13,541 bases of DNA, taken from NCBI GenBank assembly GCA_937897265.1, contig CALCPT010000318.1, positions 1-13,541 on the forward strand. The letters run 5' to 3'. Position numbers and translations under genes: made by a program. The notes under the pieces were generated by a model. It worked only from the letters and a program-made list of their open reading frames with translations. It was not told where the DNA came from and ran no database searches. The stretch comes from an uncultured Alcaligenaceae bacterium (GTDB lineage: Bacteria > Pseudomonadota > Gammaproteobacteria > Burkholderiales > Burkholderiaceae_B). Below are positions 1 through 6,430 of this stretch, in pieces (the first letter of the stretch is position 1; each line of letters starts with the position of its first letter).

Positions 1-1052
1 TGGTTATTTTGAACCTATTCGTCTATTTTTGGTGGATGAATCGTCCGATGGTCGTGCTCGCACCTGCTCAGATCAACCGCGAAATTGTGGCCGGGCTGCA
101 AACAGAAAGTCAGCGGCTACAACTGATTCTGGACGGCAGTTGCGAGAGCCCTGAGTTGCAGGCGTTTAGGCGTGGAGAAATCGGCCCGCTCGTGCGTCAA
201 GAGCAAAGCTCGCCCACGCGTGTAGCACCACAAGTGCCCGGCCAGCAACCTGGTGTAAACAATGCCCCAGCGCCTACTGCGACGGCGAACCCGTCAGCGC
301 CAGTTGCTGCGGCGAATACGGGGCCGGTGCCCCCAGCGCCTGCTGTCACCGCCCCAACCGAACCTAGTGCTGCTGTGCTTGCGCAAGACAAGCTGGTGGC
401 GTTGCTAGACGCTGCAACAGTACGTGTATTGGTGTTCGACGCCAAGATGAAGTTTCTAGGGCATGGTAGTGGTTTTTTTATTGAGCCAAATGTCATCGTG
501 ACAAATCGTCACGTCATTGAGGTCGGGAAGATTTTTGCGATTACCAGTACCCTGCTTGGAGCCGAACCGTTACCCGCCAAGCTGGTCGCGGCTACTAAAG
601 ACTCTGATATCACCAATCCAGACTTTGCCTTGCTCAAGGTCGAGCAAGTCCCGCCTGGCGTGCGCCAACTTGCGATTGCCACTGAGCCCCAAGTGCTGCA
701 GACGGTCGTCGCCGCTGGTTACCCTGGGTCTGATATTCGGGGTGACACCAACGTGGTGACGCCAAATACGGTGTTCTCGCAGGGCGAGGTCAGTGTCTTA
801 CAGCGTCAGTCAAATAATTTAGTGTTGGTATTACATACAGCCAAGATGTCGACAGGTAGTTCTGGCGGGCCGCTGGTGAATCGTTGTGGCAACGTAGTTG
901 GCGTCAATACGTTTATTGGTGCGCGCGAAGATCAATTTACGGACCGTTCGTTGTACGCCTTGTCTGCGACATCGTTGCGCGGATTTTTAGACCAACATCG
1001 ACAACCCTACACCAAGATGTCGAGTGCCTGTACGTCAGAGCCAAAGAACTGA
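1..1052 (+). CDS. Trypsin-like serine protease, membrane-anchored (5' end outside window)
   Basis: This encodes a chymotrypsin-fold serine endopeptidase of the HtrA/trypsin_2 type, probably acting in the periplasm. Numbering from the first possible start codon (TTG at base 9), the catalytic triad is His168 (TNRHVIE), Asp205 (NPDFALLKV) and Ser285 (GSSGGPLVN). The domain spans about residues 125-330 and no PDZ domain follows. Before it lie a hydrophobic stretch (VILNLFVYFWW, translated from base 3), a short polar helix (about 22-42), Cys45 and a Pro/Ala-rich linker (about 72-122). The reading frame is open to the left edge and the window begins inside an apparent membrane helix, so I think the true start lies upstream; TTG at base 9 would cut into that helix. 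The next gene has the same helix-Cys-Pro/Ala-linker layout. Stop is at 1050-1052 and the next likely start is 37 bp later, so the two are probably co-transcribed. The protease fold is secure; the substrate is unknown. Confidence 0.85.
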   Translation, partial: VILNLFVYFWWMNRPMVVLAPAQINREIVAGLQTESQRLQLILDGSCESPELQAFRRGEIGPLVRQEQSSPTRVAPQVPGQQPGVNNAPAPTATANPSAPVAAANTGPVPPAPAVTAPTEPSAAVLAQDKLVALLDAATVRVLVFDAKMKFLGHGSGFFIEPNVIVTNRHVIEVGKIFAITSTLLGAEPLPAKLVAATKDSDITNPDFALLKVEQVPPGVRQLAIATEPQVLQTVVAAGYPGSDIRGDTNVVTPNTVFSQGEVSVLQRQSNNLVLVLHTAKMSTGSSGGPLVNRCGNVVGVNTFIGAREDQFTDRSLYALSATSLRGFLDQHRQPYTKMSSACTSEPKN

Positions 1053-1089
1053 GCTTGCGTCAAGACCAAAACTACCGAGCCGACTGAAC

Positions 1090-2394
1090 ATGCAAACTCT
1101 TCCACTCATTACTAAACGTACATTGATCGATGTTAAAGGGATCAATGGTCAGCCTATTTTTAGTTACTACCAGCAACTTGTGAGCCTGCTGCAACGCGAT
1201 CCAAGCGATCGAGGTCTGCCAGGTTTTTTTGCTGAACCGGTCGTGAACGCTATGCGAGGTGAGGTGGCGTGGGTGACAAAACATGAGGGCCCAATCCGCA
1301 GTTTTCATGAACTGACGCCTGACGAAAAACTGCAGGTGTCATCACAAATTAATAAAAAATGTCTGCAGGTGAGGGCGATTGCAGAGAAAGTTGGAGCAAG
1401 TGCAACCACGTCTTCAGCCTATGGTGCACAGGCGTTGCTGGCAATGTTATCCACCCCTGACGCCTTGGCTTCGATTTTTATGGTGGGAGAACAGCTTGTC
1501 ATTGCTCAATGGGGGTGTGTACCCTATGGGGATAAAGGCGGCGCGTTTGATTTGGATGCGCAATTTTCAAAGGCATTTGCGCCTGGCGCAAAAGTGATCG
1601 CGTCGGAGAACGCCGCGCTCGCAGCGTCGGCGGTGGTGCCTGGCTCGGGCAACTGGTGGCGTTGGCTCGTGCTTGCCTTACTCACATTGTTGTTAGTGGT
1701 TGGTTTGTTTCATAAACAGTGGCTGGCTGTCATTTCACCAGGGCCATCATTAGAGGTCGAAAACGCGTTGCGTACGCGTATCGCTCAACTATGGGACAAA
1801 ATCGGTGATAAAGCTGGTGCCTGTTTTGCGCCAACAGCGCGTGTGATTCCAACCCAAACGCCGGCCCCAACGCCCGCTCCCGCACCGACCAGTGTTCCGG
1901 CGCCGCCGGCGACTGTGAGTTCGGCGGACATTGATAAACGGTTAGAGCGTAGTGCGGTCACACAAGGAAAATTCGTCAATATCTCTTTGGCTTGGACTGA
2001 TCGCGCTGATCTAGACTTGCTGGTGATCGAACCCTCTGGCGTCAAAATTAGCACCTATGACGACGGGGTTCGACAGTCGCCTAGTGGCGGTAGTCTGGAT
2101 ATTGACGCGAATATGTGCGAGGCGATGTCGGGTTGCCCTTATCTTGATGAGCCGATTGAAAATATCTCCTGGAATCAAAAGCCTCCTAGCGGTCGTTATG
2201 AGGTCAGAGTTGCGCTATTTAGCGCAAATGAATTGATGCAAAATCGTCGCCCGATTCCGTTTACGGTGGTCGTGACTTTAGACGGAAAAAAATCGAGTTA
2301 TGAAGGTGTGATCAATGTGAATGATATGGTCTGCAGCGCAGAGCGCTGTCGATCAAAAGTACAGTTCAATATCACCAGTTTTACGATTCAATGA
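1090..2394 (+). CDS. Single-pass membrane protein with C-terminal YfaP/DUF2135-like domain
   Basis: A 434-residue protein with no function I can name. Residues 1-187 form a soluble domain that I do not recognise. Residues 189-207 are a membrane helix (WWRWLVLALLTLLLVVGLF), followed by a short helical segment (222-243), Cys245, a Pro/Ala/Thr linker (254-275) and a beta domain (about 294-434). That last domain has the hallmarks of the YfaP/DUF2135 family: a strand with W302, the acidic DLDLLVIEPSG motif (307-317), SGGSLDIDAN, the ENISW strand and an SGRYEVRV strand. Known members are extracytoplasmic, so I infer a cytoplasmic N-terminus and periplasmic C-terminus. The frame is open back to a GTG at 1024, which would overlap the protease gene by 29 bp. 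I prefer ATG 1090 because the extra 22 residues (polar, Arg-rich) look like read-through of the upstream frame; neither start has a clear Shine-Dalgarno sequence. The 3' end overlaps the methyltransferase start (ATGA). Confidence 0.8.
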   Translation: MQTLPLITKRTLIDVKGINGQPIFSYYQQLVSLLQRDPSDRGLPGFFAEPVVNAMRGEVAWVTKHEGPIRSFHELTPDEKLQVSSQINKKCLQVRAIAEKVGASATTSSAYGAQALLAMLSTPDALASIFMVGEQLVIAQWGCVPYGDKGGAFDLDAQFSKAFAPGAKVIASENAALAASAVVPGSGNWWRWLVLALLTLLLVVGLFHKQWLAVISPGPSLEVENALRTRIAQLWDKIGDKAGACFAPTARVIPTQTPAPTPAPAPTSVPAPPATVSSADIDKRLERSAVTQGKFVNISLAWTDRADLDLLVIEPSGVKISTYDDGVRQSPSGGSLDIDANMCEAMSGCPYLDEPIENISWNQKPPSGRYEVRVALFSANELMQNRRPIPFTVVVTLDGKKSSYEGVINVNDMVCSAERCRSKVQFNITSFTIQ

Positions 2395-3155
2395 GCCCCA
2401 GTCGGGCGATCAACAAAGACGAGATGAGCGACAGCCATAACGTGAGCGGCACAGATAACTTGAATCAGAACAAGGCGCATCGGCGCGCCGTTGCTGGCGT
2501 GCTAAACGCATTAAAGCCTCAAACGGTACTGGATATCTGTTGCGGCGACGGTTGGTTGCCTGGCGCATTGACGCACCCGGCGCTCGTGCATGGAATTGAT
2601 TTTTATGCTGACGCGCCCGCTGGTTATGCTCAGTTTCAGGCGGCAGACTTCAATCTTGGCATCCCCGAAACCTTTGGGCAGTATGATGCCGCGATCTGTT
2701 GTGAGGCGATGGGCTACCTGCAAAATCCCGGATTATTTTTGCAAAGCGTACGAGCGCATTTGAAGCCGGGCGCAACGTTTGTCTTGTCTTTGCCAAATCC
2801 TAACTACGCGGGGGCGCGTATCAATCACTTGATCCAAGGGTTTCCCCGCTCGTACTCTTGGTTTGCGCAAAATACGACGGCCGAGCCCCATATGCCATGG
2901 CTCACCTTGGGTTTGTTCCAACTTTGGTTGTTGCTTGGTTTAAATGGTTTTACTGATATCACTGTGCATGAAGTTGATGAAAAAAAGCCGCGACGCCAGT
3001 CTGAAAAAATCATTGGCTGGTTCATCAAGGGCTATGCGCGAAAAAAAATCAAATCAGCACAGTCTGCAGCGGTCGCGCAACTGTGGCGTCAGGCACTATC
3101 TGACCAGGTGGTGTACGGTCGGCAGTTAGTCGTTTCTGCTAAAGTGGGTAAATAG
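2391..3155 (+). CDS. Class I SAM-dependent methyltransferase
   Basis: A soluble 254-residue Rossmann-fold methyltransferase of the Methyltransf_11/23 (UbiG-like) type. Motif I is VLDICCGDG (46-54), the acidic residue ending strand 2 is Asp70 (HGIDFY), motif II is around YDAAICCEAMGYL (98-110), and LKPGATFVLSLPNPNY (124-139) is the strand 5 region. A C-terminal part with a hydrophobic patch (LGLFQLWLLLGLNGF, 173-187) and a basic stretch (KKPRRQSEK, 198-206; ARKKIK, 216-221) may recognise a lipid-linked or membrane substrate, but that is a guess. ATG 2391 overlaps the upstream stop in an ATGA arrangement, which favours translational coupling; an in-frame ATG at 2424 (residue 12) is a reasonable alternative and would remove a tail with no obvious fold. 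Its place at the end of the protease/YfaP-like unit suggests a shared process. The family is secure; substrate and methyl acceptor cannot be told. Confidence 0.85.
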   Translation: MSPSRAINKDEMSDSHNVSGTDNLNQNKAHRRAVAGVLNALKPQTVLDICCGDGWLPGALTHPALVHGIDFYADAPAGYAQFQAADFNLGIPETFGQYDAAICCEAMGYLQNPGLFLQSVRAHLKPGATFVLSLPNPNYAGARINHLIQGFPRSYSWFAQNTTAEPHMPWLTLGLFQLWLLLGLNGFTDITVHEVDEKKPRRQSEKIIGWFIKGYARKKIKSAQSAAVAQLWRQALSDQVVYGRQLVVSAKVGK

Positions 3156-3173
3156 GTTGTGTACTGAGGTAGA

Positions 3174-3234
3174 TTGACACCTTAAGCTTCGGTACTGATC
3201 TTTGTTGCAACGCCTATTTTTGACTTAAGCCTTC
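3174..3234 (+). promoter_or_regulatory. Candidate promoter/operator upstream of the MmgE/PrpD gene
   Basis: The 80 bp gap before the MmgE/PrpD gene contains a perfect -35 hexamer, TTGACA (3174-3179). At a 17 bp spacing the -10 would be GATCTT (3197-3202), which matches only 3 of 6 consensus bases. The block TTGACACCTTAAGCTTC (3174-3190) recurs in shorter form as TTGACTTAAGCCTTC (3220-3234), ending next to the start codon. The pair could be a regulator half-site repeat or chance. No Shine-Dalgarno sequence precedes ATG 3236. Confidence 0.3.
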
Positions 3235-3235
3235 A

Positions 3236-4618
3236 ATGACAAATACAGCTAACCACACTGCTTTAGACGTGTCGCTTCCTTTGGCGCAATTTGTTCACAA
3301 CTGTCACTGGAGTGATATTCCAGAGGTGGTGCGTCACGAAGCCAAACGCTCGTTACTAAATTATTTTTCGACGGCCTTGTCGGCTTGCTTTGATCCGACG
3401 ATTGAGCGCGCCGCTCAGGTTTACGGCCGCTTTTCGGTTGGTCCCCAGGCCACGGTGATCGGACGTGGACAACGACTCGACATGCTGACGGCGGCTGCGC
3501 TCAACACCATGGCGGCCAACGTCTTTGACTTTGACGACACGCATATTCCAACCATCATCCACCCAACGGCTCCGGTGGCCCCAGTTGTGTTTGCTTGGTC
3601 TGAAACGCAACGCACGAGCGGTATTGATGTCTTACTGAGTTTTATTTTGGGTGTCGAGGCTGAGTGTCGAATCGGCAACGCAGTGTCGCCAGGGCATTAC
3701 GCTCGCGGTTGGCATATCACCTCAACCTGCGGGGTCTTTGGTTCTGCACTGGCTACCGGCAAGTTGCTGGGACTGAGTGCGCGACAACTCGTTTGGGCGT
3801 TGGGGTCTGCCTCGGCCCAGGCTTCGGGCTTGGTTGAGACGCTTGGCACGATGGCTAAAAGCGTGAGTATGGGAAATGCCGCTCGCAATGGCATGGTGTC
3901 AGCGCTGCTGGCGCAACAAGACTTTGATGGGCCGGCTCACCCACTTGAGGGCGTTCGCGGGTTTTTAAATGTGACCGCTGATGCACCCGATTGCCTGAGT
4001 ATCGTTAGCGAGTTAGGTCAGCGCTGGGAAATCCTCAACAATACTTATAAGCCGTTTCCCTGTGGAGTCGTTTTGAACCCGGTGCTGGAAGCGTGCTTGG
4101 GTTTGTCGACACATCCTGAACTGTTGCAACAGGGTTTGGGTGCAATTGAACGGATCGAATTGATTGGTCACCCCTTGTTGCGCCAGCGTACCGACCGGCC
4201 CAATATTGCGACAGGTAGAGAATCGCAGGTCAGCGCACAACATGCCGTGGCCGTGGCCTTGACGCGTGGCAAGGCCGGTTTGGCTGAGTTCAGTGATGAG
4301 GCTGTTGCTGATAAGAGCTTGCGAGTACTGGGCCAAAAAATTTCTTTCACTGACGATGCCTCCTTTGACGTCGAAGCGGCGACGGTCAGGCTGTATTTAC
4401 AGCGCGGGCAGGTACTTGAAGTCGCAATCGATATTGCTCGCGGCGCCCGAGCCAAGCCGCTATCAGATCAGGATATTGAAAACAAAGTTCGTGCTTTATG
4501 TGCCTATGGTGGCTCGGGCTGTGATCCAGAGCCACTGATTGAGGCGGTCTGGTCAATGGATCGCGCAGTGGACGTTGGGCAACTGATGCAGCGGGTTGCC
4601 GGACACGCAAAGGTTTAA
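3236..4618 (+). CDS. MmgE/PrpD family protein (2-methylcitrate dehydratase-like)
   Basis: A 460-residue cytoplasmic protein, the usual length for the MmgE/PrpD family, whose studied members include 2-methylcitrate dehydratase, immune-responsive gene 1/cis-aconitate decarboxylase and iminodisuccinate epimerase. Family signatures are DFDDTHIPTIIHPTAP (98-113), the GVEAECRI helix (139-146), the RGWHITSTCGVFGSALA segment (157-173), KSVSMGNAARNG (208-219) with GPAHPLEGVRGF (232-243), and YKPFPCG (271-277). The last third is the smaller domain, including RPNIATGRESQVSAQHAVAVAL (321-342). There is no PrpB, PrpC or AcnD nearby, so it is not part of a methylcitrate cycle operon, and the annotation should stay at family level. 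The Bug-type binding protein starts 22 bp after its stop, a common pairing in Alcaligenaceae, which suggests that both act on the same carboxylate. Stop TAA is at 4616-4618. Confidence 0.9.
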   Translation: MTNTANHTALDVSLPLAQFVHNCHWSDIPEVVRHEAKRSLLNYFSTALSACFDPTIERAAQVYGRFSVGPQATVIGRGQRLDMLTAAALNTMAANVFDFDDTHIPTIIHPTAPVAPVVFAWSETQRTSGIDVLLSFILGVEAECRIGNAVSPGHYARGWHITSTCGVFGSALATGKLLGLSARQLVWALGSASAQASGLVETLGTMAKSVSMGNAARNGMVSALLAQQDFDGPAHPLEGVRGFLNVTADAPDCLSIVSELGQRWEILNNTYKPFPCGVVLNPVLEACLGLSTHPELLQQGLGAIERIELIGHPLLRQRTDRPNIATGRESQVSAQHAVAVALTRGKAGLAEFSDEAVADKSLRVLGQKISFTDDASFDVEAATVRLYLQRGQVLEVAIDIARGARAKPLSDQDIENKVRALCAYGGSGCDPEPLIEAVWSMDRAVDVGQLMQRVAGHAKV

Positions 4619-4627
4619 CTTGAGATT

Positions 4628-4634
4628 AAAGAGG
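4628..4634 (+). promoter_or_regulatory. Ribosome binding site fixing the first Bug gene start
   Basis: AAAGAGG sits 6 nt before ATG 4641. This selects 4641 over an in-frame ATG... frame opening at 4596, which would overlap the MmgE/PrpD gene by 23 bp and put 15 polar residues ahead of the signal peptide. Confidence 0.7.
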
Positions 4635-4640
4635 TCAACG

Positions 4641-5663
4641 ATGCTCAATGTCAGTCGTATTTCTAAGTGCTCCCAACGCTGGTTCACTCAGCTAGTGTTG
4701 AATCTAGGCGTTGTCAGCCTATTGTTGAGCACTGTGACCGGTGCGCAGGCGTTTGCGCAGCCTGCTTTTAAGCCAACGGGTCCCGTCAAAATTGTGGTGA
4801 TGTTTCCGCCAGGCGGGGGTACCGACGCCGTTGCCCGAATCGTGGGCGAGCGACTGACCGAGCTCTGGCAGCAGCAGGTGATCATCGAGAACAAGGCCGG
4901 CGCACAAGGCAACATTGGTACTGCCTATGCTTCGAAGGCAGCGCCCGATGGCCAGACCTTAATGATTGCGCATCAAGGGGTGATGACGGTTAATCCGCAT
5001 CTATATAAAGACATGGGTTTTGATGTCAGAAAGGATATCGTTCCGGTAGGTCGACTCACTCAACAACCCTTTGTACTCGTGGCGCACCCCTCGGTGCCAG
5101 CAAACACTCTCAAAGAGGTTGAGGCCCTTGCAAAGAGCAAGCCTGGCAAGCTGTCGTATGGCTCAAGTGCTGCCGGCCCTCAACTTGCTGTCGAGTTGTT
5201 CAAGTTCACCACTGGCGCTGATTTATTGCATGTTGCTTACAAAGGTGCAGGCCCCGCTGTGATCGACGTACTAGGGGGCAATATCGACTTGTTGGTGGCA
5301 AATCCGTCTTCTGTGGCCCAGCATGTTCAAACGGGTAAGCTGCGCGCCATTGTGTTGTTCGGCGCGCAAGGAGTGGGGGTGTTACCGGGCGCGCCCACTG
5401 CAATCGACGCTGGTTATCCTGCGTTAGGCGACATGCCTGAGTGGTATGGCTTGGCCGTGCCGGCGTCGACGCCCGTTGCCCTGATCGGTCAACTGAACAA
5501 AGATGTCAACGCAGTACTGTCTGATGCTTCGGTGCAAAAAAGGATCAGTGCGTTGGGCTTGAACGCATCTCCGAGCACCCCCGCCGAGTTTTCAGAACAA
5601 ATCAATCGAGACTATGTTCGTTGGGGAAATTTGATTCAACAGGCCGGCATACGCTTCGAATAA
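4641..5663 (+). CDS. Bug/TctC family tripartite tricarboxylate transporter solute-binding protein
   Basis: A 340-residue periplasmic binding protein of the Bug (Bordetella uptake gene)/TctC family. The N-terminus is a Sec signal peptide with an Arg/Lys-containing n-region and a hydrophobic core (VLNLGVVSLLLSTV, 19-32); cleavage is likely after AQA (35-37) or AFA (37-39). The mature protein begins in family style with PVKIVVMFPPGGGTDAVARIV (48-68), the first ligand-binding loop, followed by VIIENKAGAQGNIGT, the KAAPDGQTLM turn, GKLSYGSSAAGPQL and LLHVAYKGAGPAVIDVLGGNIDLL. Bug proteins usually bind small carboxylates with two ordered waters and are often present without their own TctA/TctB membrane subunits; none is seen here. 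The start is chosen from a good ribosome binding site and the position of the signal peptide. It follows the MmgE/PrpD gene by 22 bp, so the two form an operon. The ligand is unknown. Confidence 0.93.
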   Translation: MLNVSRISKCSQRWFTQLVLNLGVVSLLLSTVTGAQAFAQPAFKPTGPVKIVVMFPPGGGTDAVARIVGERLTELWQQQVIIENKAGAQGNIGTAYASKAAPDGQTLMIAHQGVMTVNPHLYKDMGFDVRKDIVPVGRLTQQPFVLVAHPSVPANTLKEVEALAKSKPGKLSYGSSAAGPQLAVELFKFTTGADLLHVAYKGAGPAVIDVLGGNIDLLVANPSSVAQHVQTGKLRAIVLFGAQGVGVLPGAPTAIDAGYPALGDMPEWYGLAVPASTPVALIGQLNKDVNAVLSDASVQKRISALGLNASPSTPAEFSEQINRDYVRWGNLIQQAGIRFE

Positions 5664-5684
5664 GGCGTGAGCGCGACCTTTGGA

Positions 5685-5918
5685 TTAGCCGACTGCTTTA
5701 GGCTGGCCAATAGAGCTTGTCTTAGGCTTGGCAGTTTTGGTTGTTTTCTTTTTAGGGGCGGTGCTTTTTTTCGGAGGCGTCTTCTTTTTAGCAGTCGTGC
5801 TCTTCTTCTTTGGGCTCGTTTGTGCTGGCGTGCTTGAACTCGTTTGGGCGGCAACGGGTGCAACCTGAGCAAAACCAAAAGCGGCTAGCATCAAAAACAC
5901 AGCAATTTTTTTATTCAT
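5685..5918 (-). CDS. Small exported lysine-rich, histone H1-like protein
   Basis: A 77-residue protein with a textbook signal peptide (MNKKIAVFLMLAAFGFAQVAPVAA, cleavage after residue 24). The mature part of about 53 residues is low complexity, made of Lys, Thr, Ala, Pro and Ser: clusters KKK at 37-39, 44-46 and 56-58, 15 lysines in all and no acidic residue. The lysine-run pattern resembles histone H1 tails and AlgP-type repeats, but those are cytoplasmic DNA binders, whereas this one carries an export signal. Three ATG codons lie in a row (5924, 5921, 5918); the third is chosen because AAGGA then has a 6 nt spacing. A fair sigma-70 type promoter lies about 60 bp upstream. It ends 21 bp from the convergent Bug gene, with no terminator hairpin visible between them. 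Function unknown; binding to polyanions such as LPS, DNA or heme-free cell surface polymers would be speculation. Confidence 0.75.
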   Translation of the reverse strand: MNKKIAVFLMLAAFGFAQVAPVAAQTSSSTPAQTSPKKKSTTAKKKTPPKKSTAPKKKTTKTAKPKTSSIGQPKAVG

Positions 5919-5924
5919 CATCAT

Positions 5925-5929
5925 TCCTT
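5925..5929 (-). promoter_or_regulatory. Ribosome binding site of the lysine-rich protein gene
   Basis: On the minus strand GAAGGA runs directly into three consecutive ATG codons. Spacing from AAGGA is 0, 3 and 6 nt for the ATGs at 5924, 5921 and 5918, so the third is the best start; leakier initiation at the others would add one or two Met residues. Confidence 0.6.
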
Positions 5930-5979
5930 CGGATCGCAGGCGTAACCGGTGTAAGTAAACGTTACCTCACCCTGAGACT

Positions 5980-6007
5980 ATTTTAGACTGCTCAGGCAGA
6001 AACACAA
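5980..6007 (-). promoter_or_regulatory. Candidate sigma-70 type promoter for the lysine-rich protein gene
   Basis: Read on the minus strand, TTGTGT (6007-6002) and TAAAAT (5985-5980) are separated by 16 bp. The -10 matches the consensus at 5 of 6 positions and the -35 at 3 of 6. It would give an untranslated leader of about 55 nt. The leader holds an imperfect palindrome, GTAAGTAAACGTTAC (plus strand 5951-5965). Confidence 0.4.
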
Positions 6008-6032
6008 TTTGAAACCGATTAAGTTTTACGCT

Positions 6033-6038
6033 AAAGGA
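6033..6038 (+). promoter_or_regulatory. Ribosome binding site supporting a GTG start
   Basis: AAAGGA lies 7 nt before GTG 6046. It is the main evidence that the short membrane-protein frame is translated and that it starts at GTG. Confidence 0.6.
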
Positions 6039-6045
6039 CTCAAAA

Positions 6046-6393
6046 GTGCCTAAAAATGAGACAAATACCTCGTCGAATGTCGATTTTGACGGGATTGTTT
6101 TGTTTTTGGCGCTAGGGTTTATTGTTGGTTTACCTTGTTTTATTGTCGGTACAGCTCTGTTTATGTTGGGTTTTTCAACTGCAAATGCCGATTTAGTGAG
6201 TCTGGCAAGCCTGCTTTATGGTGTCTCGCTCTCGGCGCTAGGCGGACGAGTGGTCTTGCGCAAATATCCACCAAAGACAGAGAGGCGGGCGCTCTTGTTC
6301 GTTGCAGGGGCGTTGATCGTGACTGCCGGCTGCTATTGCGCCCTGAGTGCGGCGTTTTGGACCTTTCACCTGCCAAGCGGCTTTGGTGGATAA
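6046..6393 (+). CDS. Small three-helix membrane protein, unknown function
   Basis: A 115-residue hydrophobic protein that I do not recognise. After a short polar N-terminus (MPKNETNTSSNVDFDG) there are three predicted membrane helices at about 17-42, 49-70 and 82-107. A basic loop between helices 2 and 3 (RKYPPKTERR, 72-81) suggests that this loop faces the cytoplasm by the positive-inside rule, which puts the N-terminus outside or the first hairpin incompletely inserted. Small Gly/Ala-rich helices give it the look of a minor inner-membrane protein rather than a transporter. The GTG start is backed by AAAGGA at the right distance. The second Bug gene starts 37 bp after its stop and no terminator intervenes, so it may be the first gene of that transcript. 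It is not homologous in any way I can see to TctB, which is longer and has four helices, although a small membrane subunit next to a Bug gene is worth noting. Confidence 0.65.
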   Translation: MPKNETNTSSNVDFDGIVLFLALGFIVGLPCFIVGTALFMLGFSTANADLVSLASLLYGVSLSALGGRVVLRKYPPKTERRALLFVAGALIVTAGCYCALSAAFWTFHLPSGFGG

Positions 6394-6421
6394 TTCGGTT
6401 TGGTTGTATTTTTTCAAAAAT

Positions 6422-6425
6422 AGGA
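6422..6425 (+). promoter_or_regulatory. Ribosome binding site fixing the second Bug gene start
   Basis: AGGA with 5 nt spacing before ATG 6431. This start gives a signal sequence at the very N-terminus; the frame is open further upstream to 6347, but that would overlap the membrane-protein gene and place 28 residues before the signal. Confidence 0.6.
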
Positions 6426-6430
6426 TCGAA

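Noticed and set aside
3236..4618. Calling the MmgE/PrpD gene prpD of the methylcitrate cycle
   Set aside because: No prpB, prpC, acnD or prpR is adjacent, and this family has several activities.
5636..5878. Arg/Lys-rich 80-codon frame on the minus strand
   Set aside because: It is the shifted-frame reading of the lysine-rich gene, without a signal peptide or ribosome binding site; the other frame has both.
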